From Oscillatoria sp. FACHB-1407 (lineage in GTDB: Bacteria; Cyanobacteriota; Cyanobacteriia; Elainellales; Elainellaceae), in NCBI RefSeq assembly GCF_014697545.1, contig NZ_JACJSA010000001.1:62001-126000 (forward strand): DNA of 64,000 bases. The letters run 5' to 3'. This document shows, one piece after another, positions 44,970-55,294 of this stretch. A program made the position numbers and the translations under genes. The notes under the pieces were generated by a model that did not search any database, was not told where the DNA came from, and worked only from the letters and a program-made list of their open reading frames with translations. Within the stretch, counting starts at the first letter, position 1; each line of letters starts with the position of its first letter.

Positions 44970-45605
44970 TCACAAGTCGTTCTCAAACAAATTCATTTGC
45001 CCTCGATAGCCTGTAACGATCCGGCTTCCATCCTTGAGCACATGAATTTCGATCTGATCACTTGCCCAGGTTAAGCGATCGCGCAAATCAGGATTAAACA
45101 CATGGACTCGTTGATTGCAAGATGAGACAAGCGAGGTAGGTGAATGAATCGCTAACGACTCAACATAAGGACCATCAATGAGAACATCAAGCTCATTCAA
45201 GAGCGACTGAGCACCTGCTGGAGCATACTCTCCTTTTAATTGTTCCAACGTAAAGCCACTGAAGGACATAACATTCAGCCCAGCTACTCTAACCCGATGT
45301 GCCAACTGTGCCAGGGCAGGAGCTTGCCAGAAGGGTTCTCCTCCTGAAAAGGTAACTCCCTCATTCTGGTGATTACTCAGGATGCGATCGACCAGCACAT
45401 CAACAGCAACCAGTTCGTTCATCTCAAACGACCAGGAATCTGGGTTGAAGCAACCAGGGCATTCCCGCAGACATCCCTGCACCCATATCACTGCACGGCA
45501 GCCTGGGCCATTGACTTCCGATGCATCCACATATCCCATGATGTTGAGATACCCCGGAGGAATTTCAAATAACTTTTCATAGGATGGGTGATTGACGTGT
45601 GGCAT
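44970..45605 (-). CDS. Radical-SAM activating enzyme-like protein (4Fe-4S single cluster)
   Basis: The 211-aa protein has the CxxxCxxC cluster motif at Cys45, Cys49 and Cys52 (WVQGCLRECPGCFNP), which binds a 4Fe-4S cluster and SAM, the GVTFSGGEPFWQAPAL motif, and DVLIDGPYVESL. It resembles NrdG-type activases of anaerobic ribonucleotide reductase and related glycyl-radical activases. No nrdD-like glycyl-radical gene is next to it. Another radical-SAM gene lies 28 bases upstream on the same strand, which suggests that they form an operon. The 258-bp gap at 44712-44969 shows nothing recognised. Confidence 0.92.
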   Translation of the reverse strand: MPHVNHPSYEKLFEIPPGYLNIMGYVDASEVNGPGCRAVIWVQGCLRECPGCFNPDSWSFEMNELVAVDVLVDRILSNHQNEGVTFSGGEPFWQAPALAQLAHRVRVAGLNVMSFSGFTLEQLKGEYAPAGAQSLLNELDVLIDGPYVESLAIHSPTSLVSSCNQRVHVFNPDLRDRLTWASDQIEIHVLKDGSRIVTGYRGQMNLFENDL

Positions 45606-45633
45606 AAATTTTCTCTGCTTATTTTTAGAGGGT

Positions 45634-46455
45634 TTAATGGCTTTTTCTCAGGGGATAGCGGACAGGGATGCCAATCGTGCTCTCAATGCGATCGCCGAAC
45701 TGTTTCAACACCTCTGCATCAACCGTCTTAAGTGAGCGGGTTGGGTAAGACTGTTCTGGGGTATGGTTCCCCCGTGCATTAATTTGGTGAGTCAGGGGTT
45801 TGGGACGGGTTGGCGTATTCAGTTGAATTTCATCGGGCAACAGCGTTTGCATCCAGCGGATGTATCGCGTTTGTAGGGCTTCATCCCAGGGAGCGAGTAG
45901 CATGGTTTGCACAGAGAGATGCCCCCGATATTCCTGCCGAAACAGATATAAACCTGTCCAGATCTCAGGTAGGTTGACTTGCGCCGCAGGACGATTGACT
46001 CGCCGCAGTTGGTCAGTTGAAATCGCATCTAATTTGATGGATACCTGATCCGCGATCGCCAACTCCGCTCGTACCGCAGCCTGGTTTAACAGGCTACCGT
46101 TGGTGAGAACACCGACAGGCTTTGCCGTGAGGTATTTTGTCATTGTCAAAATTTCGCCCAGATTGAGGGCTAACGTGGGTTCACCACTGCCGCTCAAGGT
46201 AATCACATCGACATCCCAGGGAGCAAATGACAACAAGTCCTGTTGAATGCGATGAGTTGAAATAAACACCTGGCGATCGCACTGTTGATGTTGAATCTCA
46301 CCCAATTGGCAGTAAACGCAATTAAATGAGCAAGTAGACACTGTACCGATTGGATCAATCCCAAGCGATCGCCCAAATCGCCAGGACTTCACAGGACCGT
46401 AGACCGAAGAAACCGAGTGTGTCGTTGCCGTTTGCATCACGCCAATTTGCCTCAC
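45634..46455 (-). CDS. Radical-SAM protein, COG0731-like
   Basis: The 273-aa protein has Cys42-x3-Cys46-x2-Cys49 (STCSFNCVYCQLG) and SGSGEPTL, then GVLTNGSLL and SIKLDAI as in the radical-SAM barrel. The leading YGPVKSWRFGRSLGIDPIG is typical of a COG0731-like group related to wybutosine-type (TYW1-like) and elongator-type enzymes, but the TYW1 flavodoxin domain is missing. A GTG start at 46455 follows AGGAG by only 3 bases; ATG 46437 is the other option. It probably precedes the activase-like gene in one transcript. The substrate is unknown. Confidence 0.9.
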   Translation of the reverse strand: MRQIGVMQTATTHSVSSVYGPVKSWRFGRSLGIDPIGTVSTCSFNCVYCQLGEIQHQQCDRQVFISTHRIQQDLLSFAPWDVDVITLSGSGEPTLALNLGEILTMTKYLTAKPVGVLTNGSLLNQAAVRAELAIADQVSIKLDAISTDQLRRVNRPAAQVNLPEIWTGLYLFRQEYRGHLSVQTMLLAPWDEALQTRYIRWMQTLLPDEIQLNTPTRPKPLTHQINARGNHTPEQSYPTRSLKTVDAEVLKQFGDRIESTIGIPVRYPLRKSH

Positions 46456-46896
46456 AAACTCCTAAAAAAATTAGTGCTTTAAAGTTAGCGGTAAAAAATG
46501 AGGAACTTGTGACGATGAGGCATTTTCTAGAAAGTTGATTCAAGTATTTGAAAACCAGGCATTGGGGGATTCTCCCTCAAACCCCCATTGAGGGACGCCA
46601 CTGCCTCCCCCAAACCCCCTAGCAGAAGGTGTTTCGGTTCACCCAAAGACACGCTTCGCATCGGTTCCAAGTACGGGTGCTTCTGATCGGGTCAAGCCCT
46701 TTTTGAATTGTGAAGGCGACGAATGCTTGTACGGGTTTGGCAGTGCCAAATCCCTTCACAAAAATTGCATTTTATTTAATCCCCAATGGTTAGGTCGATG
46801 AATTTAATAACGTCACTTCACCCTATTGCAGGATTCCAAAGCGATCGCTCTGCCTGTCTAGTGAGACTGGGAAATTAATCATCCAGCAGATTGGCT
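46456..46896. other. Gap with a dispersed GC-rich repeat
   Basis: At 46556-46640 lies a repeat-like stretch (GGGGGATTCTCCCTCAAACC, CCCATTGAGGGACGCCACTG, CTCCCCCAAACCCCCT) of a kind seen in many cyanobacterial gaps; its arms CCCTCAA and TTGAGGG form a hairpin. The remainder has no gene and includes one HIP1-like site near 46841. Confidence 0.5.
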
Positions 46897-47796
46897 ATGA
46901 CACGGACTCATCAATATCGCAATGCCTTCGGTTTTGCGGCGATCGCATTAGCTGCAACCCTATGGGCGATCGCCGCGATTGTGGCAAGTCAACTATTTGC
47001 GGCGGGGGTGACCCCTCTACAGTTGGCAATGGCGCGTGCGGTCATTGCAGCGATCGGACTGGGAGCGATTAACCATTGGACTGGGCAGTCCCGGCATTGG
47101 CGGGATTGGCGGATTGTCATCCTGGGCTTGTCTCTGGCACTGGTGACTCTGGCGTATTACATTGCGATTGAGCGGTTATCGGTGGCGGTGGCGGTTGTGA
47201 TTCAATACACGGCTCCGGCGTTGATCGTAATTCTCAGTGCGGCAAGGCTGGGGCGGTTGCCGTCATGGGCAACGAGTATTGCTGCTGCCATTGCTCTGTT
47301 GGGAGTCGTGTTTGTATCGGGTTTGGGCACTGATGAGTTACGGGTCGATGCAGTCGGGCTGATTGCCGCCGGATTGAGTGCCATTTTCTTTGCCAGTTAC
47401 ACCTTATTCAGTGAGGCTCTGGTTGATCGCTATGGAGCAATCGGAGTCATGTTTCGTGGATTTGTTGTCTCTAGCTTGCTGTGGCTTATGATTCAACTAC
47501 CACAGGGAATGCCCTCAGAAATCTTTCAAGCTCAGACGCTTCCCGGCATCGTGTTTGTTGGCATTGGAGGCACCCTCATCCCCTTTAGTTTGTTATGTTG
47601 GGGCATTCAACAGGTGCGGGCAGAACGGGGGGCGATCGCCGCAACTTTAGAGCCTGTCATGGCAGCAGGATTAGCCTGGTTTGCGCTGGGGCAGGCACTT
47701 ACCCCTCTACAACTGATGGGAAGTTTGTTGGTCATCATCGCGGTAACTCTCCTGCAAATTCAGAAGGGCGATCGCTCACCACAACCGGGAATTTGA
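46897..47796 (+). CDS. EamA-family transporter (DMT superfamily)
   Basis: A 299-aa ten-helix membrane protein with two EamA repeats. The first repeat ends in ...VAVVIQYTAPALIVILSAARLG; the second includes LIAAGLSAIFFASYTLFSEALV, GIVFVGIGGTLIPFSLLCWG and ERGAIAATLEPVMAAGLAWFA. I start at ATG 46897 (MTRTHQYRNAFGF); a TTG two codons upstream is possible. Substrates of such carriers range from amino acids to purines. No linked pathway is visible here. Confidence 0.92.
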   Translation: MTRTHQYRNAFGFAAIALAATLWAIAAIVASQLFAAGVTPLQLAMARAVIAAIGLGAINHWTGQSRHWRDWRIVILGLSLALVTLAYYIAIERLSVAVAVVIQYTAPALIVILSAARLGRLPSWATSIAAAIALLGVVFVSGLGTDELRVDAVGLIAAGLSAIFFASYTLFSEALVDRYGAIGVMFRGFVVSSLLWLMIQLPQGMPSEIFQAQTLPGIVFVGIGGTLIPFSLLCWGIQQVRAERGAIAATLEPVMAAGLAWFALGQALTPLQLMGSLLVIIAVTLLQIQKGDRSPQPGI

Positions 47797-48250
47797 ATCT
47801 CATGATAACCGTCACACCTGGCTGACGATGCCTTCGCCAGAAGGGTTCACTACGTGGCTGTTACTCGATGACCGAAAAGCTATATATATTTTTTGCATTA
47901 TAGAAATTCCATCGTAACAGCAGCAATATTATTGGGCATAATTACATAGAGTGCATTGAGACTTAATCGTTAGTTGCCAGATTTCATCTTGCTGCGGAAT
48001 AAAATCTGACTCTTATCTTACAAAGGCAAATTATTAGTAATAGTTTTTGCAATACCCCTTTCGTAAGCTTTGAATGCTTCTCATTCGCAGATCTGAAAGG
48101 CTCAGGCAGGAGAGTATCTTATTACAAGGTCAAACGTTGAAATAGTTGATACGACTCACTGCCACAACTCCACTGTTATCAGTTTGACAAGGTGCATGTC
48201 TGCCCCACATTTACGCTTTGTCAAATCTATGTTTCTGAGAATTTTGAATC
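47797..48250. other. AT-rich leader of the hybrid kinase gene, no feature
   Basis: No gene is seen. The tract at 47881-47945 is AT-rich (ATATATATTTTTTGCATTATAG) and may hold the promoter, but no clear box pair can be assigned. Confidence 0.35.
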
Positions 48251-51200
48251 ATGCTTGCCTCACTGCCTCCTAACGAAACGTCCAGGTTAAAGAAGCTTTA
48301 TCAATACCAAATTCTTGATACTGATGCAGAGCAAGCTTTTGACGATTTGACCTCTCTCGCAGCCCAGATTTGTGACACACCAATCGCCTTGATTAGTCTA
48401 ATCGATCGCGATCGCCAGTGGTTTAAATCCAGGGTGGGGGTGGCTGTTTCAGAAACTAGCCGCGACTTAGCATTCTGTGCCCATGCCATTTTGCAATCAG
48501 AACCGTTGATCGTATCGGATGCACGAGTAGACGAGCGGTTTGCCAATAACGATTTGGTAATCGGAGAGCCTTACATCCAGTTTTACGCTGGGATGCCCCT
48601 CGTGACACCCGATGGTTACCGTTTAGGCACTCTCTGCGTAATTGACCGAGTAACCCGCCAGTTGAGCACAGCACAACTCACCGCATTAGAGACGCTTAGT
48701 CGGCAGGTGGTTCACCTGTTAGAGCTACGACATCACCTCGCCAAGCGTCAGCAATCTGAAAAACAATTGCAACAAGATATTCTCCAACGAGAGCAGGTTG
48801 AAGCAGCCCTAAAACGCTCGTTACAGGAGTTAACAAGCATTCAATTTGCACTCGATGAATCTTCGATTGTAGTTGTCACAGACGCTCAAGGAATAATTCA
48901 CTATGTTAACGATAAATTTTGTGAAATCTCCCAATATAGTCAGACAGAACTGATCGGGCAAACCCATCGCTTGATTAACTCTGGTTGTCACTCCAGAGAA
49001 TTTTTTCAACACATGTGGTCAACCATCTCACGGGGTGAGGTTTGGCAGGGAGAGATTAAAAACCAGGCAAAAGACGGCACGTTTTATTGGGTTGACACCA
49101 CGATTGTTCCATCGATGCGGGAAGGCAAGCCGTATCAATATACGGCAATTCACCACGACATAACTGTTTGCAAGCAAGCTGAAGCCTCTGCACAGGAGAG
49201 CAAAGAGCGATTGCACTTTGTCTTACAACACATGCCCGTCATGCTCGATGCCTTTGATAGCGAGTGGAACGTTGTGTTTTGGAATCAGGAATGTGAACAG
49301 GTTACAGGCTACGCCGCTCACGAAATCATCAACAATCCCAACGCGTTAGAACTGGCTTATCCCGATCCGGCTTATCGACAGCAAATGATTGACCATTGGA
49401 TGCGACAGGGAAACAGCTATCGCAATTGGGAATGGGACATTACCTGCAAGGATGGAAGCGTCCGGACGATCGCCTGGTCAAACATTTCCGAGCAGTTTCC
49501 CATTCCGGGGTGGGCAGCGTGGGGGATTGGGGTTGATGTTACAGAGCGCAAACGAGCAGAAAAGGCACTGCTGCAACAGGCTGAACGTGAACGACTGGTA
49601 GGGGCGATCGCCCAACGCATTCGCCAGTCGCTTGATCTAGATCAAACCCTCAATACCACTGTGTCAGAGGTACGGCAACTGCTTCAGGCAGACCGAGTGC
49701 TGACGTTCCGTGTAAACCCAGAGGGGGTTGGGTGGGTTACAAACGAGTCCGTTGCGCCAGAATATCTCAGACTGCTTGATCACCCCCTACCCGATGATAT
49801 TTTTCCACCAGAGTGCCATGAACTCTATCGACAGGGGCGAGTTCGCATCATTACAGATATCGAACAAGATGCCATGGCTCCCTGTCTGGTAGAGACGCTG
49901 CGCAACCTCGGTGTTAAATCCAAGCTCGTTGTCCCGATTCTCTATAAAGAAGAATTGTGGGGACTGCTGATCGCTCATCAGTGCGGGCAGTCTCGCCAGT
50001 GGCAACCATCCGAAGTGGAACTGTTACGGCAACTCTCGACTCAAGTGGCGATCGCCATCCACCAATCAGAACTGTATGAGCAAGCCCAGACCGAACTGGC
50101 AGAACGCAAACGAGCAGAACAAAAGATACGTGAACAGGCAGAACTGTTAGATGTTGCGACCGATGCCATTCTGGTACGCAATCTCGATAACCAGATCATC
50201 TTCTGGAATAAAGGAGCCGAACGGCTTTACGGTTGGCTTGCCACCGAAGCCTATGGCAAAAAAGTTGCTGAGTTGCTATATCGGGATTATCCCAGCGATG
50301 CAGAGGACATTCACCAGGCTGTTTTGCGCCAGGGCATGTGGCAGGGCGAACTGCATCAGTGGACAAAAGCAGAGCAGGAAGTCGTTGTTGAAAGCCGTTG
50401 GACGTTGGTAAGAAACCTGCATGGAGAGCCGACAGCAATTTTGATGGTGAATACAGACATCACCCAGAAAAAGCAGCTAGAGCGACAGTTTCTCCGAGCC
50501 CAACGGATGGAGAGTATTGGAACGCTGGCAGGTGGTATTGCCCACGATCTAAATAACGTGTTGGCACCAATCTTGATGGCTGTGCCATTGCTAGAAATGC
50601 AATTTCGGGATCCAAATGACGTTAAGAGTCGGCAATGGCTAGACATTGTTGAAAGTAGTGCCAGACGGGGAGCTAGTCTGGTAAAGCAGGTGTTGTCGTT
50701 TGCCCGTGGTCTTGAAGGGGAGCGATCGCTTCTAGAAGTCAAACACCTGATTTGGGAAATTAGAGAAATCCTGGAAAAAACGTTTCCAAAATCGATCACC
50801 TTTTCGACCAATCTCTCTCCTGACCTGTGGCTGATCCACGGCGACGCGACCCAACTGCATCAAATCCTGCTGAATCTCTGTGTGAACGCACGGGATGCCA
50901 TGCCCAACGGTGGTATTTTGCAGATCAGTGCTCAAAATCGAGAACTTGGAGAATCTGACATTCAACTGCATATTGACGCCAGAGTAGGTTCCTATGTGGT
51001 TGTTACCGTGTCAGATACCGGGTCTGGCATGTCTGAAGAAATCATGGATCGCATCTTTGATCCCTTTTTTACGACTAAAGAGATTGGTAAAGGCACAGGA
51101 TTAGGACTGCCAACCGTCATGAATATTGTGAAGAGTCACAATGGATTTATTTTGGTTTCCAGTCAGATTGGTGTCGGAACTAAGTTTCAAGCCTATTTGC

Positions 51201-51616
51201 CTGCCCTGCCCGGAGATAAGAGCTTCAACCTGCCCAAACTCAGTTTCCCAAGGGGTGCAAATCAATTAGTGCTGGTCGTTGACGATGAGGCAGCCATCCG
51301 AGAGATCACAAGAACCACATTAGAAGATAATGGATATCGCGTATTGACCGCCAGTAACGGGGCAGAAGCGATTTCTCTTTACACCCAACAATGTAATGAA
51401 ATTCAGGTTGTGTTGATTGATCTGATGATGCCCTCCATGGGTGGAGTGGAAGCAATTCGCCATTTGCAAACCATAGGGGCATCTCTCAAGATTGTGGCAA
51501 CCAGTGGATTAACTACCCCTGAGCAGTTGGTGGGTATTGAGGTTAGCCAAATTTTACGCAAGCCATTTACAACTCAAGAGTTGCTGACAACATTACATCA
51601 AACTTTGTCGTCATAG
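48251..51616 (+). CDS. Hybrid histidine kinase GAF-PAS-PAS-GAF-PAS-HisKA-HATPase-REC, 1121 aa
   Basis: A large cytoplasmic sensor kinase with no membrane helix. In order: a GAF domain (about res 15-165); a coiled coil; PAS1 (about 195-310, with PAC); PAS2 (about 320-440); a second GAF (about 450-620) with Cys545 in [16 protein letters not shown]3 (about 635-745); the kinase core, with the phosphorylated His765 in [10 protein letters not shown]-box [16 protein letters not shown]1 [16 protein letters not shown] and GTGLGLPTV; and a C-terminal receiver with Asp1057 ([13 protein letters not shown]). The second GAF may be a light or redox sensor. The first GAF resembles that of the kinase at the right edge of the window. 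The signals sensed are unknown. Confidence 0.94.
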   Translation: MLASLPPNETSRLKKLYQYQILDTDAEQAFDDLTSLAAQICDTPIALISLIDRDRQWFKSRVGVAVSETSRDLAFCAHAILQSEPLIVSDARVDERFANNDLVIGEPYIQFYAGMPLVTPDGYRLGTLCVIDRVTRQLSTAQLTALETLSRQVVHLLELRHHLAKRQQSEKQLQQDILQREQVEAALKRSLQELTSIQFALDESSIVVVTDAQGIIHYVNDKFCEISQYSQTELIGQTHRLINSGCHSREFFQHMWSTISRGEVWQGEIKNQAKDGTFYWVDTTIVPSMREGKPYQYTAIHHDITVCKQAEASAQESKERLHFVLQHMPVMLDAFDSEWNVVFWNQECEQVTGYAAHEIINNPNALELAYPDPAYRQQMIDHWMRQGNSYRNWEWDITCKDGSVRTIAWSNISEQFPIPGWAAWGIGVDVTERKRAEKALLQQAERERLVGAIAQRIRQSLDLDQTLNTTVSEVRQLLQADRVLTFRVNPEGVGWVTNESVAPEYLRLLDHPLPDDIFPPECHELYRQGRVRIITDIEQDAMAPCLVETLRNLGVKSKLVVPILYKEELWGLLIAHQCGQSRQWQPSEVELLRQLSTQVAIAIHQSELYEQAQTELAERKRAEQKIREQAELLDVATDAILVRNLDNQIIFWNKGAERLYGWLATEAYGKKVAELLYRDYPSDAEDIHQAVLRQGMWQGELHQWTKAEQEVVVESRWTLVRNLHGEPTAILMVNTDITQKKQLERQFLRAQRMESIGTLAGGIAHDLNNVLAPILMAVPLLEMQFRDPNDVKSRQWLDIVESSARRGASLVKQVLSFARGLEGERSLLEVKHLIWEIREILEKTFPKSITFSTNLSPDLWLIHGDATQLHQILLNLCVNARDAMPNGGILQISAQNRELGESDIQLHIDARVGSYVVVTVSDTGSGMSEEIMDRIFDPFFTTKEIGKGTGLGLPTVMNIVKSHNGFILVSSQIGVGTKFQAYLPALPGDKSFNLPKLSFPRGANQLVLVVDDEAAIREITRTTLEDNGYRVLTASNGAEAISLYTQQCNEIQVVLIDLMMPSMGGVEAIRHLQTIGASLKIVATSGLTTPEQLVGIEVSQILRKPFTTQELLTTLHQTLSS

Positions 51617-51894
51617 TGTTTTGTCAGGTAAATTTCGAGGTAGTGGTAATACGGAATCAGAGATAGAGATGGAAGAATGATTGCGGCTGATACGGAAGTC
51701 TTAAAGGTCTAATTTTGATTAACTAAAGAAGTGGTTAAGTCATTAATAGGTGTTTTCTAAAGTAAGAAGTCATCTCCTATTAAGCGTCCCCGTGAACTAA
51801 CCCGTGAACTAAATTGCGAACCAATTGCGTTTGATGAAATAGTTCAAAACCACTCAAATATCTGCTAATTTCGCGGCTTATGGCAATCACTAGG
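51617..51894. other. Gap after the hybrid kinase, no gene
   Basis: It shows no terminator or open frame that I can support. It is AT-rich, with short direct repeats such as CCGTGAACTAA at 51789-51809. Confidence 0.35.
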
Positions 51895-51956
51895 TTGGTT
51901 AGAACAGGATACAGGAGTGGAACCTCCGGCTAGAGGTAAAGCCTCTACGTCCCCCA
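51895..51956. repeat. Family A fragment
   Basis: TTGGTTAGAACAGGATACAG and GAGTGGAACCTCCGGCTAGA match the centre of the A2 elements (GGTTAGGACGGGGTGCAGGG), with many changes. No terminal inverted repeat can be found, so this is a degenerate copy. GGAGAG before 52019 is the probable ribosome site of the next gene. Confidence 0.5.
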
Positions 51957-52018
51957 TATCTTAAGCCAAACAGCCATCGCCATGAATGAGACGGAATTAG
52001 TGAGGAGAGTTACGCATT

Positions 52019-52327
52019 ATGAGAATGACAACAGGCTGGTTTGACCATTATCTTCACCCCTCATCCAGCAATCAAAAACCTGAAACTGACACCGAGAGCT
52101 TACATCCATCAAAACTTGCCTCCTTCTCGCACTCCCTATGGAAGTCGTTGACAAAGCTTTTGACATGTAGTTCCGAACCCCACGTTTGGCAGGAGCGCGA
52201 TCGCCACGGTAACTTAACTTGGCGGATTTATGAACCCTCCACCAATCGATCTGCTACCTTTGCGTCTGAAGAAGAGGTAAGGATTTGGCTAGAAAAACGC
52301 TATTATCGTGATTCAAGCGTTGGTTAG
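52019..52327 (+). CDS. Small hypothetical protein, 102 aa
   Basis: I do not recognise the protein by name. The first 50 residues are hydrophilic and variable (Ser/Pro/Lys). The last 50 form a compact block (EPHVWQERDRHGNLTWRIYE, then PSTNRSATFASEEEVRIWLE followed by KRYY), which looks like a conserved small domain with a W...W pattern. AGGAG lies 11 bases upstream of the ATG. Second ATG at 52025 is possible. Confidence 0.68.
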   Translation: MRMTTGWFDHYLHPSSSNQKPETDTESLHPSKLASFSHSLWKSLTKLLTCSSEPHVWQERDRHGNLTWRIYEPSTNRSATFASEEEVRIWLEKRYYRDSSVG

Positions 52328-52500
52328 AACAGGATGTAACGGTGGAAAGACCTGGGATTTAAGAAAAACCAGGGGAGTGTAGCGTCTGCGCTCCCAACCA
52401 GGGGTTCCACCAAGGATGCGTCAAATTAAATCCCCCCGGCTGTCGCCCTTCTACGGGGGACTACAGGGGGTTCAATAAGACGCATTTTCATAAAAAACGG
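52328..52500. repeat. Composite repeat: family A fragment plus another element
   Basis: Bases 52322-52422 contain GGTTAGAACAGGATGTAACG and CAACCAGGGGTTCCACC of family A. Directly after this, TAAATCCCCCCGGCTGTCGC and GACTACAGGGGGTTC resemble the reverse of 930-965. This is an assembly of degenerate repeats without a gene. Confidence 0.5.
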
Positions 52501-52608
52501 TATAACTAACCCCTTAGTTGCTATAAACCCACCCGTGCAGTCTGCGGATTTATAGCCGTAGCCACATTCAATGGGGCGAAAGCAAATCAGGAAGCTTTCC
52601 CAGTATCC

Positions 52609-52656
52609 AGGTTTGAGCCATTGCCTTTGCCTTAAGCTTTCTGACCAAAGCTATAC
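52609..52656. repeat. Dispersed repeat E, copy 2
   Basis: CAGGTTTGAGCCATTGCCTT, TGCCTTAAGCTTTCTGACCA and AAGCTATA match 44104-44154 with few changes. It lies just before the gene at 52712. Confidence 0.6.
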
Positions 52657-52711
52657 AAGTAAGACCGTGAGGATATGGGCATGTCCTCACACAAGATTTC
52701 ACCAGACTCTT

Positions 52712-53266
52712 ATGAATATTGCTAACCCTAACGTGCCACTGCACCCCTTTGTCAGTGGTCAACTTTTGTATCTACCACCCGATTGTCAGTCTGGAGTCAT
52801 TTTGCAATATCGACACTATGCAGGATTCGCCGGAGCAGGGGCAGCCGTTGGTGGATGTTTGGATGTTAAAAGTTTATCTGTTTATACGATTGGAAATGTT
52901 CGGTTTGAGATGCCTGAAACCTACCAACAACGACAACGAGCATTCCAACGACGAATTGCGTATGCCCAGGCACTTTGCAAGATTGCGGCTGTGCACTCGT
53001 CTCTGCAACGGGCTTATCTGATTGTGCGGCAGTTATGTTTGTGGCTCGACCCCCAGGATGCTAAGGCAATCCCCCATGAGTTGCTCTGTCAACTAGTAGG
53101 GGTGTTGCCCAGAAGTATTGATGCAGGATGGCAGCAGTATTTGCAGCACTGTCACTCTAAAGAGTCCCATCACATTTCGTCATCCCATCCGATTCAGGTG
53201 GATCATTCCCACTACCAAAAAGCGAAACCCAATATACAGGTTCCGGTATCCGTCGTGAATTTATAG
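52712..53266 (+). CDS. Hypothetical protein, 184 aa
   Basis: I start at ATG 52712 (MNIANPNVPLHPFVSGQLLY); the frame is open upstream through repeat E, which is not coding. The N-terminal 65 residues form a small beta-rich region (SGVILQYRHYAGFAGAGAAV then GGCLDVKSLSVYTIGNVRF). A helical middle follows (ETYQQRQRAFQRRIAYAQAL, then CKIAAVHSSLQRAYLIVRQL), and a His/Ser-rich tail (CHSKESHHISSSHP). I do not recognise a family. The tail may be disordered or bind metal. Confidence 0.62.
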   Translation: MNIANPNVPLHPFVSGQLLYLPPDCQSGVILQYRHYAGFAGAGAAVGGCLDVKSLSVYTIGNVRFEMPETYQQRQRAFQRRIAYAQALCKIAAVHSSLQRAYLIVRQLCLWLDPQDAKAIPHELLCQLVGVLPRSIDAGWQQYLQHCHSKESHHISSSHPIQVDHSHYQKAKPNIQVPVSVVNL

Positions 53267-53594
53267 CTTTAGTCGGAAAGCTCAGGCGTTGCTGATCTTG
53301 GGGATGAATGAGTTACGAGCAGGATGCTCGCACTGGCTTAAACGATTTGCCTCAAGGGAGTGTGAGCGTCTCGCTCATGCCCATGTCAGACAATCATCTC
53401 TCTATTCAGCAATGCCTGTTCTAACGTTTCACACGTTAACCGAGTGTTATACATCAGCTATTGTTTCACACGATCGCCACGTTTTTGCTCTCTTGTAGAT
53501 TAACTTCAATAAGTTCTATTGCATCTCGAATCGTGATTATAGAGAGCTGGGAAATCTAAAGTTATACCAAGTTGAAAGAATTTTGTAAGCCAAT
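53267..53594. other. Gap before repeat A2, no gene
   Basis: GTTGCTGATCTTGGGGATGA (53285-53304) recurs at 25161 and, reversed, at 16293. A short frame at 53289-53498 passes through this repeat and is not supported. Nothing else is recognised. Confidence 0.4.
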
Positions 53595-53701
53595 TATAGC
53601 AGTACTCACTAAGGTTAGGACGGGGTGCAGGGGTGGAACCCCTGGCTGGGGGCGCAGCCCCCACACCCCCTTATGTCCTAATGCATATGCGTAGGGCTAT
53701 A
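53595..53701. repeat. MITE-like palindromic repeat, family A2, copy 4
   Basis: The best-preserved copy. It starts TATAGCAGTACTCACTAAGG and ends GCATATGCGTAGGGCTATA. Hairpin 1 is CAGGGG-TGGAA-CCCCTG (53628-53644) and hairpin 2 is GGGGGC-GCA-GCCCCC (53648-53662), both with perfect stems. It is the reverse of 25193-25290, nearly identical over about 100 bp. It lies 100 bp before the chemotaxis operon. Confidence 0.85.
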
Positions 53702-53802
53702 AAGCTTAGGAGGGGTTTAGCATTGCCAAACTCGTACCAGCATCTGTCACATTTTCAATTCAAATTCAATTCAAATTGGTATTCATGAATTGAGGCATCG
53801 TT

Positions 53803-55278
53803 ATGGATAAAAAAGCAATTGAAACACACCGCATCATGAAACTGGGACGAATCACACAACTTGGTTTCGGCACCGTGTTAACCATGATGGTGGGGATTGG
53901 TTTTGTCTCCAAAATCAGTATGAATACCTTAGTTGAGTCTGATGGTTGGGTAACTCATACCTATGCTGTTAAAGAACAATTACGAGGGTTGGAGAAGAGC
54001 CTGGTTGATGCCGAAACAGGACAACGAGGATTCATTTATACCAATCAGGATGATTTTTTAGATCCCTATGTTCAGGCAGAAGAGGCGTTAAAATCTCACT
54101 TTTCACAACTCAGAACGCTCATAAACGATAACCCAGAGCAACTTGCAAGATTGGATCGAGTTGAGGACTTAGCCCGGCAGAAATGGGACAACATGGCTCA
54201 ATCGATCGCTTTGAAGCGAGAAGGTAGAGAGCAAGAACTGAGAGAATTAGTGCTGACTCGTCAGGGTAAGCAACTGATGGATGAGATCCGTACTGAGCTT
54301 GAGGAGATGATCCGAATAGAAAATGGTTTGCTGGCTGAACGGCAGAGTGAAGCAGAACGAGCTGAAAATTTTGCAACCGCTGTCTCCATTGGGGGAACGT
54401 CACTTGCTATCTTGTTAGGGTTGGCATCTCTCGCATTTATTGCTCGTAAAGTAGTACGACCAATCAATCAGGTCGCCAATGCGATCGCCGGATCATCCAG
54501 TGAAATTGCCTCAACGGTGACACAGCAGGAGCGTACTGCGGCACAACAGGCAACAGCGGTATCGCAAACCACTACCACAATGGATGAACTCGGCATATCA
54601 TCTCGCCAATCGGCAGAGCAAGCTGAGTCCGCTGCCACAGGAGCACGGCAGGCACTGACCCTGGCTGAAGGGGGCACCCAAGCGGTCGGGCGTACCCTGG
54701 AGGGCATGGCATCTCTGAAGAAAAAGGTAGATGCGATCGCCTCTCAAATCTGTCATCTCAGCGAACAAACGAATCAGATCGGCAACATCACCAGTCTGGT
54801 CAATGATCTGGCAAATCAAACCAATATGCTGGCGTTAAATGCGGCAGTAGAAGCGGCGCGTGCCGGGGATCACGGCAAGGGATTTGCAGTCGTTGCCAGT
54901 GAAATTCGCAAACTAGCCGACCAAAGCAAAAAATCAACTGAGAAAATTAATACCCTGATTGCTGATATTCAATCTGCCATTAACACCACTGTCATCGTTA
55001 CCGATGAGGGTACTAAAACGGTTGAAGATGGGGTGAAAATTGCTCAAGAGACTGCCTCTGCCTTTACTGGAGTCACGGATGCGGTCAACCATGTATTCCT
55101 CAACAGTCAGCAGATCTCATTGAGTGCTCAACAACAGGCGATCGCCATTCAGCAGGTCGTTGATGCCATGAATGCTCTGAATCTAGCTGCCAGAGAAACC
55201 GCCAGTGGTATCAGCCAGACCAAGGTTAGTACTCAACAATTGAATGACGCGGCGCGAAACTTGCAAGCGATTGTCTAG
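53803..55278 (+). CDS. Methyl-accepting chemotaxis protein with CHASE3-like sensor
   Basis: First gene of the chemosensory operon. The 491-aa receptor has an N-terminal membrane helix ([19 protein letters not shown], about res 18-36), a CHASE3-like four-helix extracytoplasmic domain (about 38-185, with [17 protein letters not shown]), a second helix ([21 protein letters not shown]) and a short linker [18 protein letters not shown] that is only the first helix of a HAMP domain. The signalling domain has the hairpin-tip block [19 protein letters not shown] then [20 protein letters not shown]. There is no CheR-docking pentapeptide at the C-terminus. It probably drives the CheA kinase downstream. 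Confidence 0.95.
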   Translation: MDKKAIETHRIMKLGRITQLGFGTVLTMMVGIGFVSKISMNTLVESDGWVTHTYAVKEQLRGLEKSLVDAETGQRGFIYTNQDDFLDPYVQAEEALKSHFSQLRTLINDNPEQLARLDRVEDLARQKWDNMAQSIALKREGREQELRELVLTRQGKQLMDEIRTELEEMIRIENGLLAERQSEAERAENFATAVSIGGTSLAILLGLASLAFIARKVVRPINQVANAIAGSSSEIASTVTQQERTAAQQATAVSQTTTTMDELGISSRQSAEQAESAATGARQALTLAEGGTQAVGRTLEGMASLKKKVDAIASQICHLSEQTNQIGNITSLVNDLANQTNMLALNAAVEAARAGDHGKGFAVVASEIRKLADQSKKSTEKINTLIADIQSAINTTVIVTDEGTKTVEDGVKIAQETASAFTGVTDAVNHVFLNSQQISLSAQQQAIAIQQVVDAMNALNLAARETASGISQTKVSTQQLNDAARNLQAIV

Positions 55279-55294
55279 CAACCGCAATTCAATC

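Noticed and set aside
53289-53498. Small plus-strand frame of 69 codons
   Set aside because: It begins within a dispersed repeat also found at 25161 and has no ribosome site or recognisable content.
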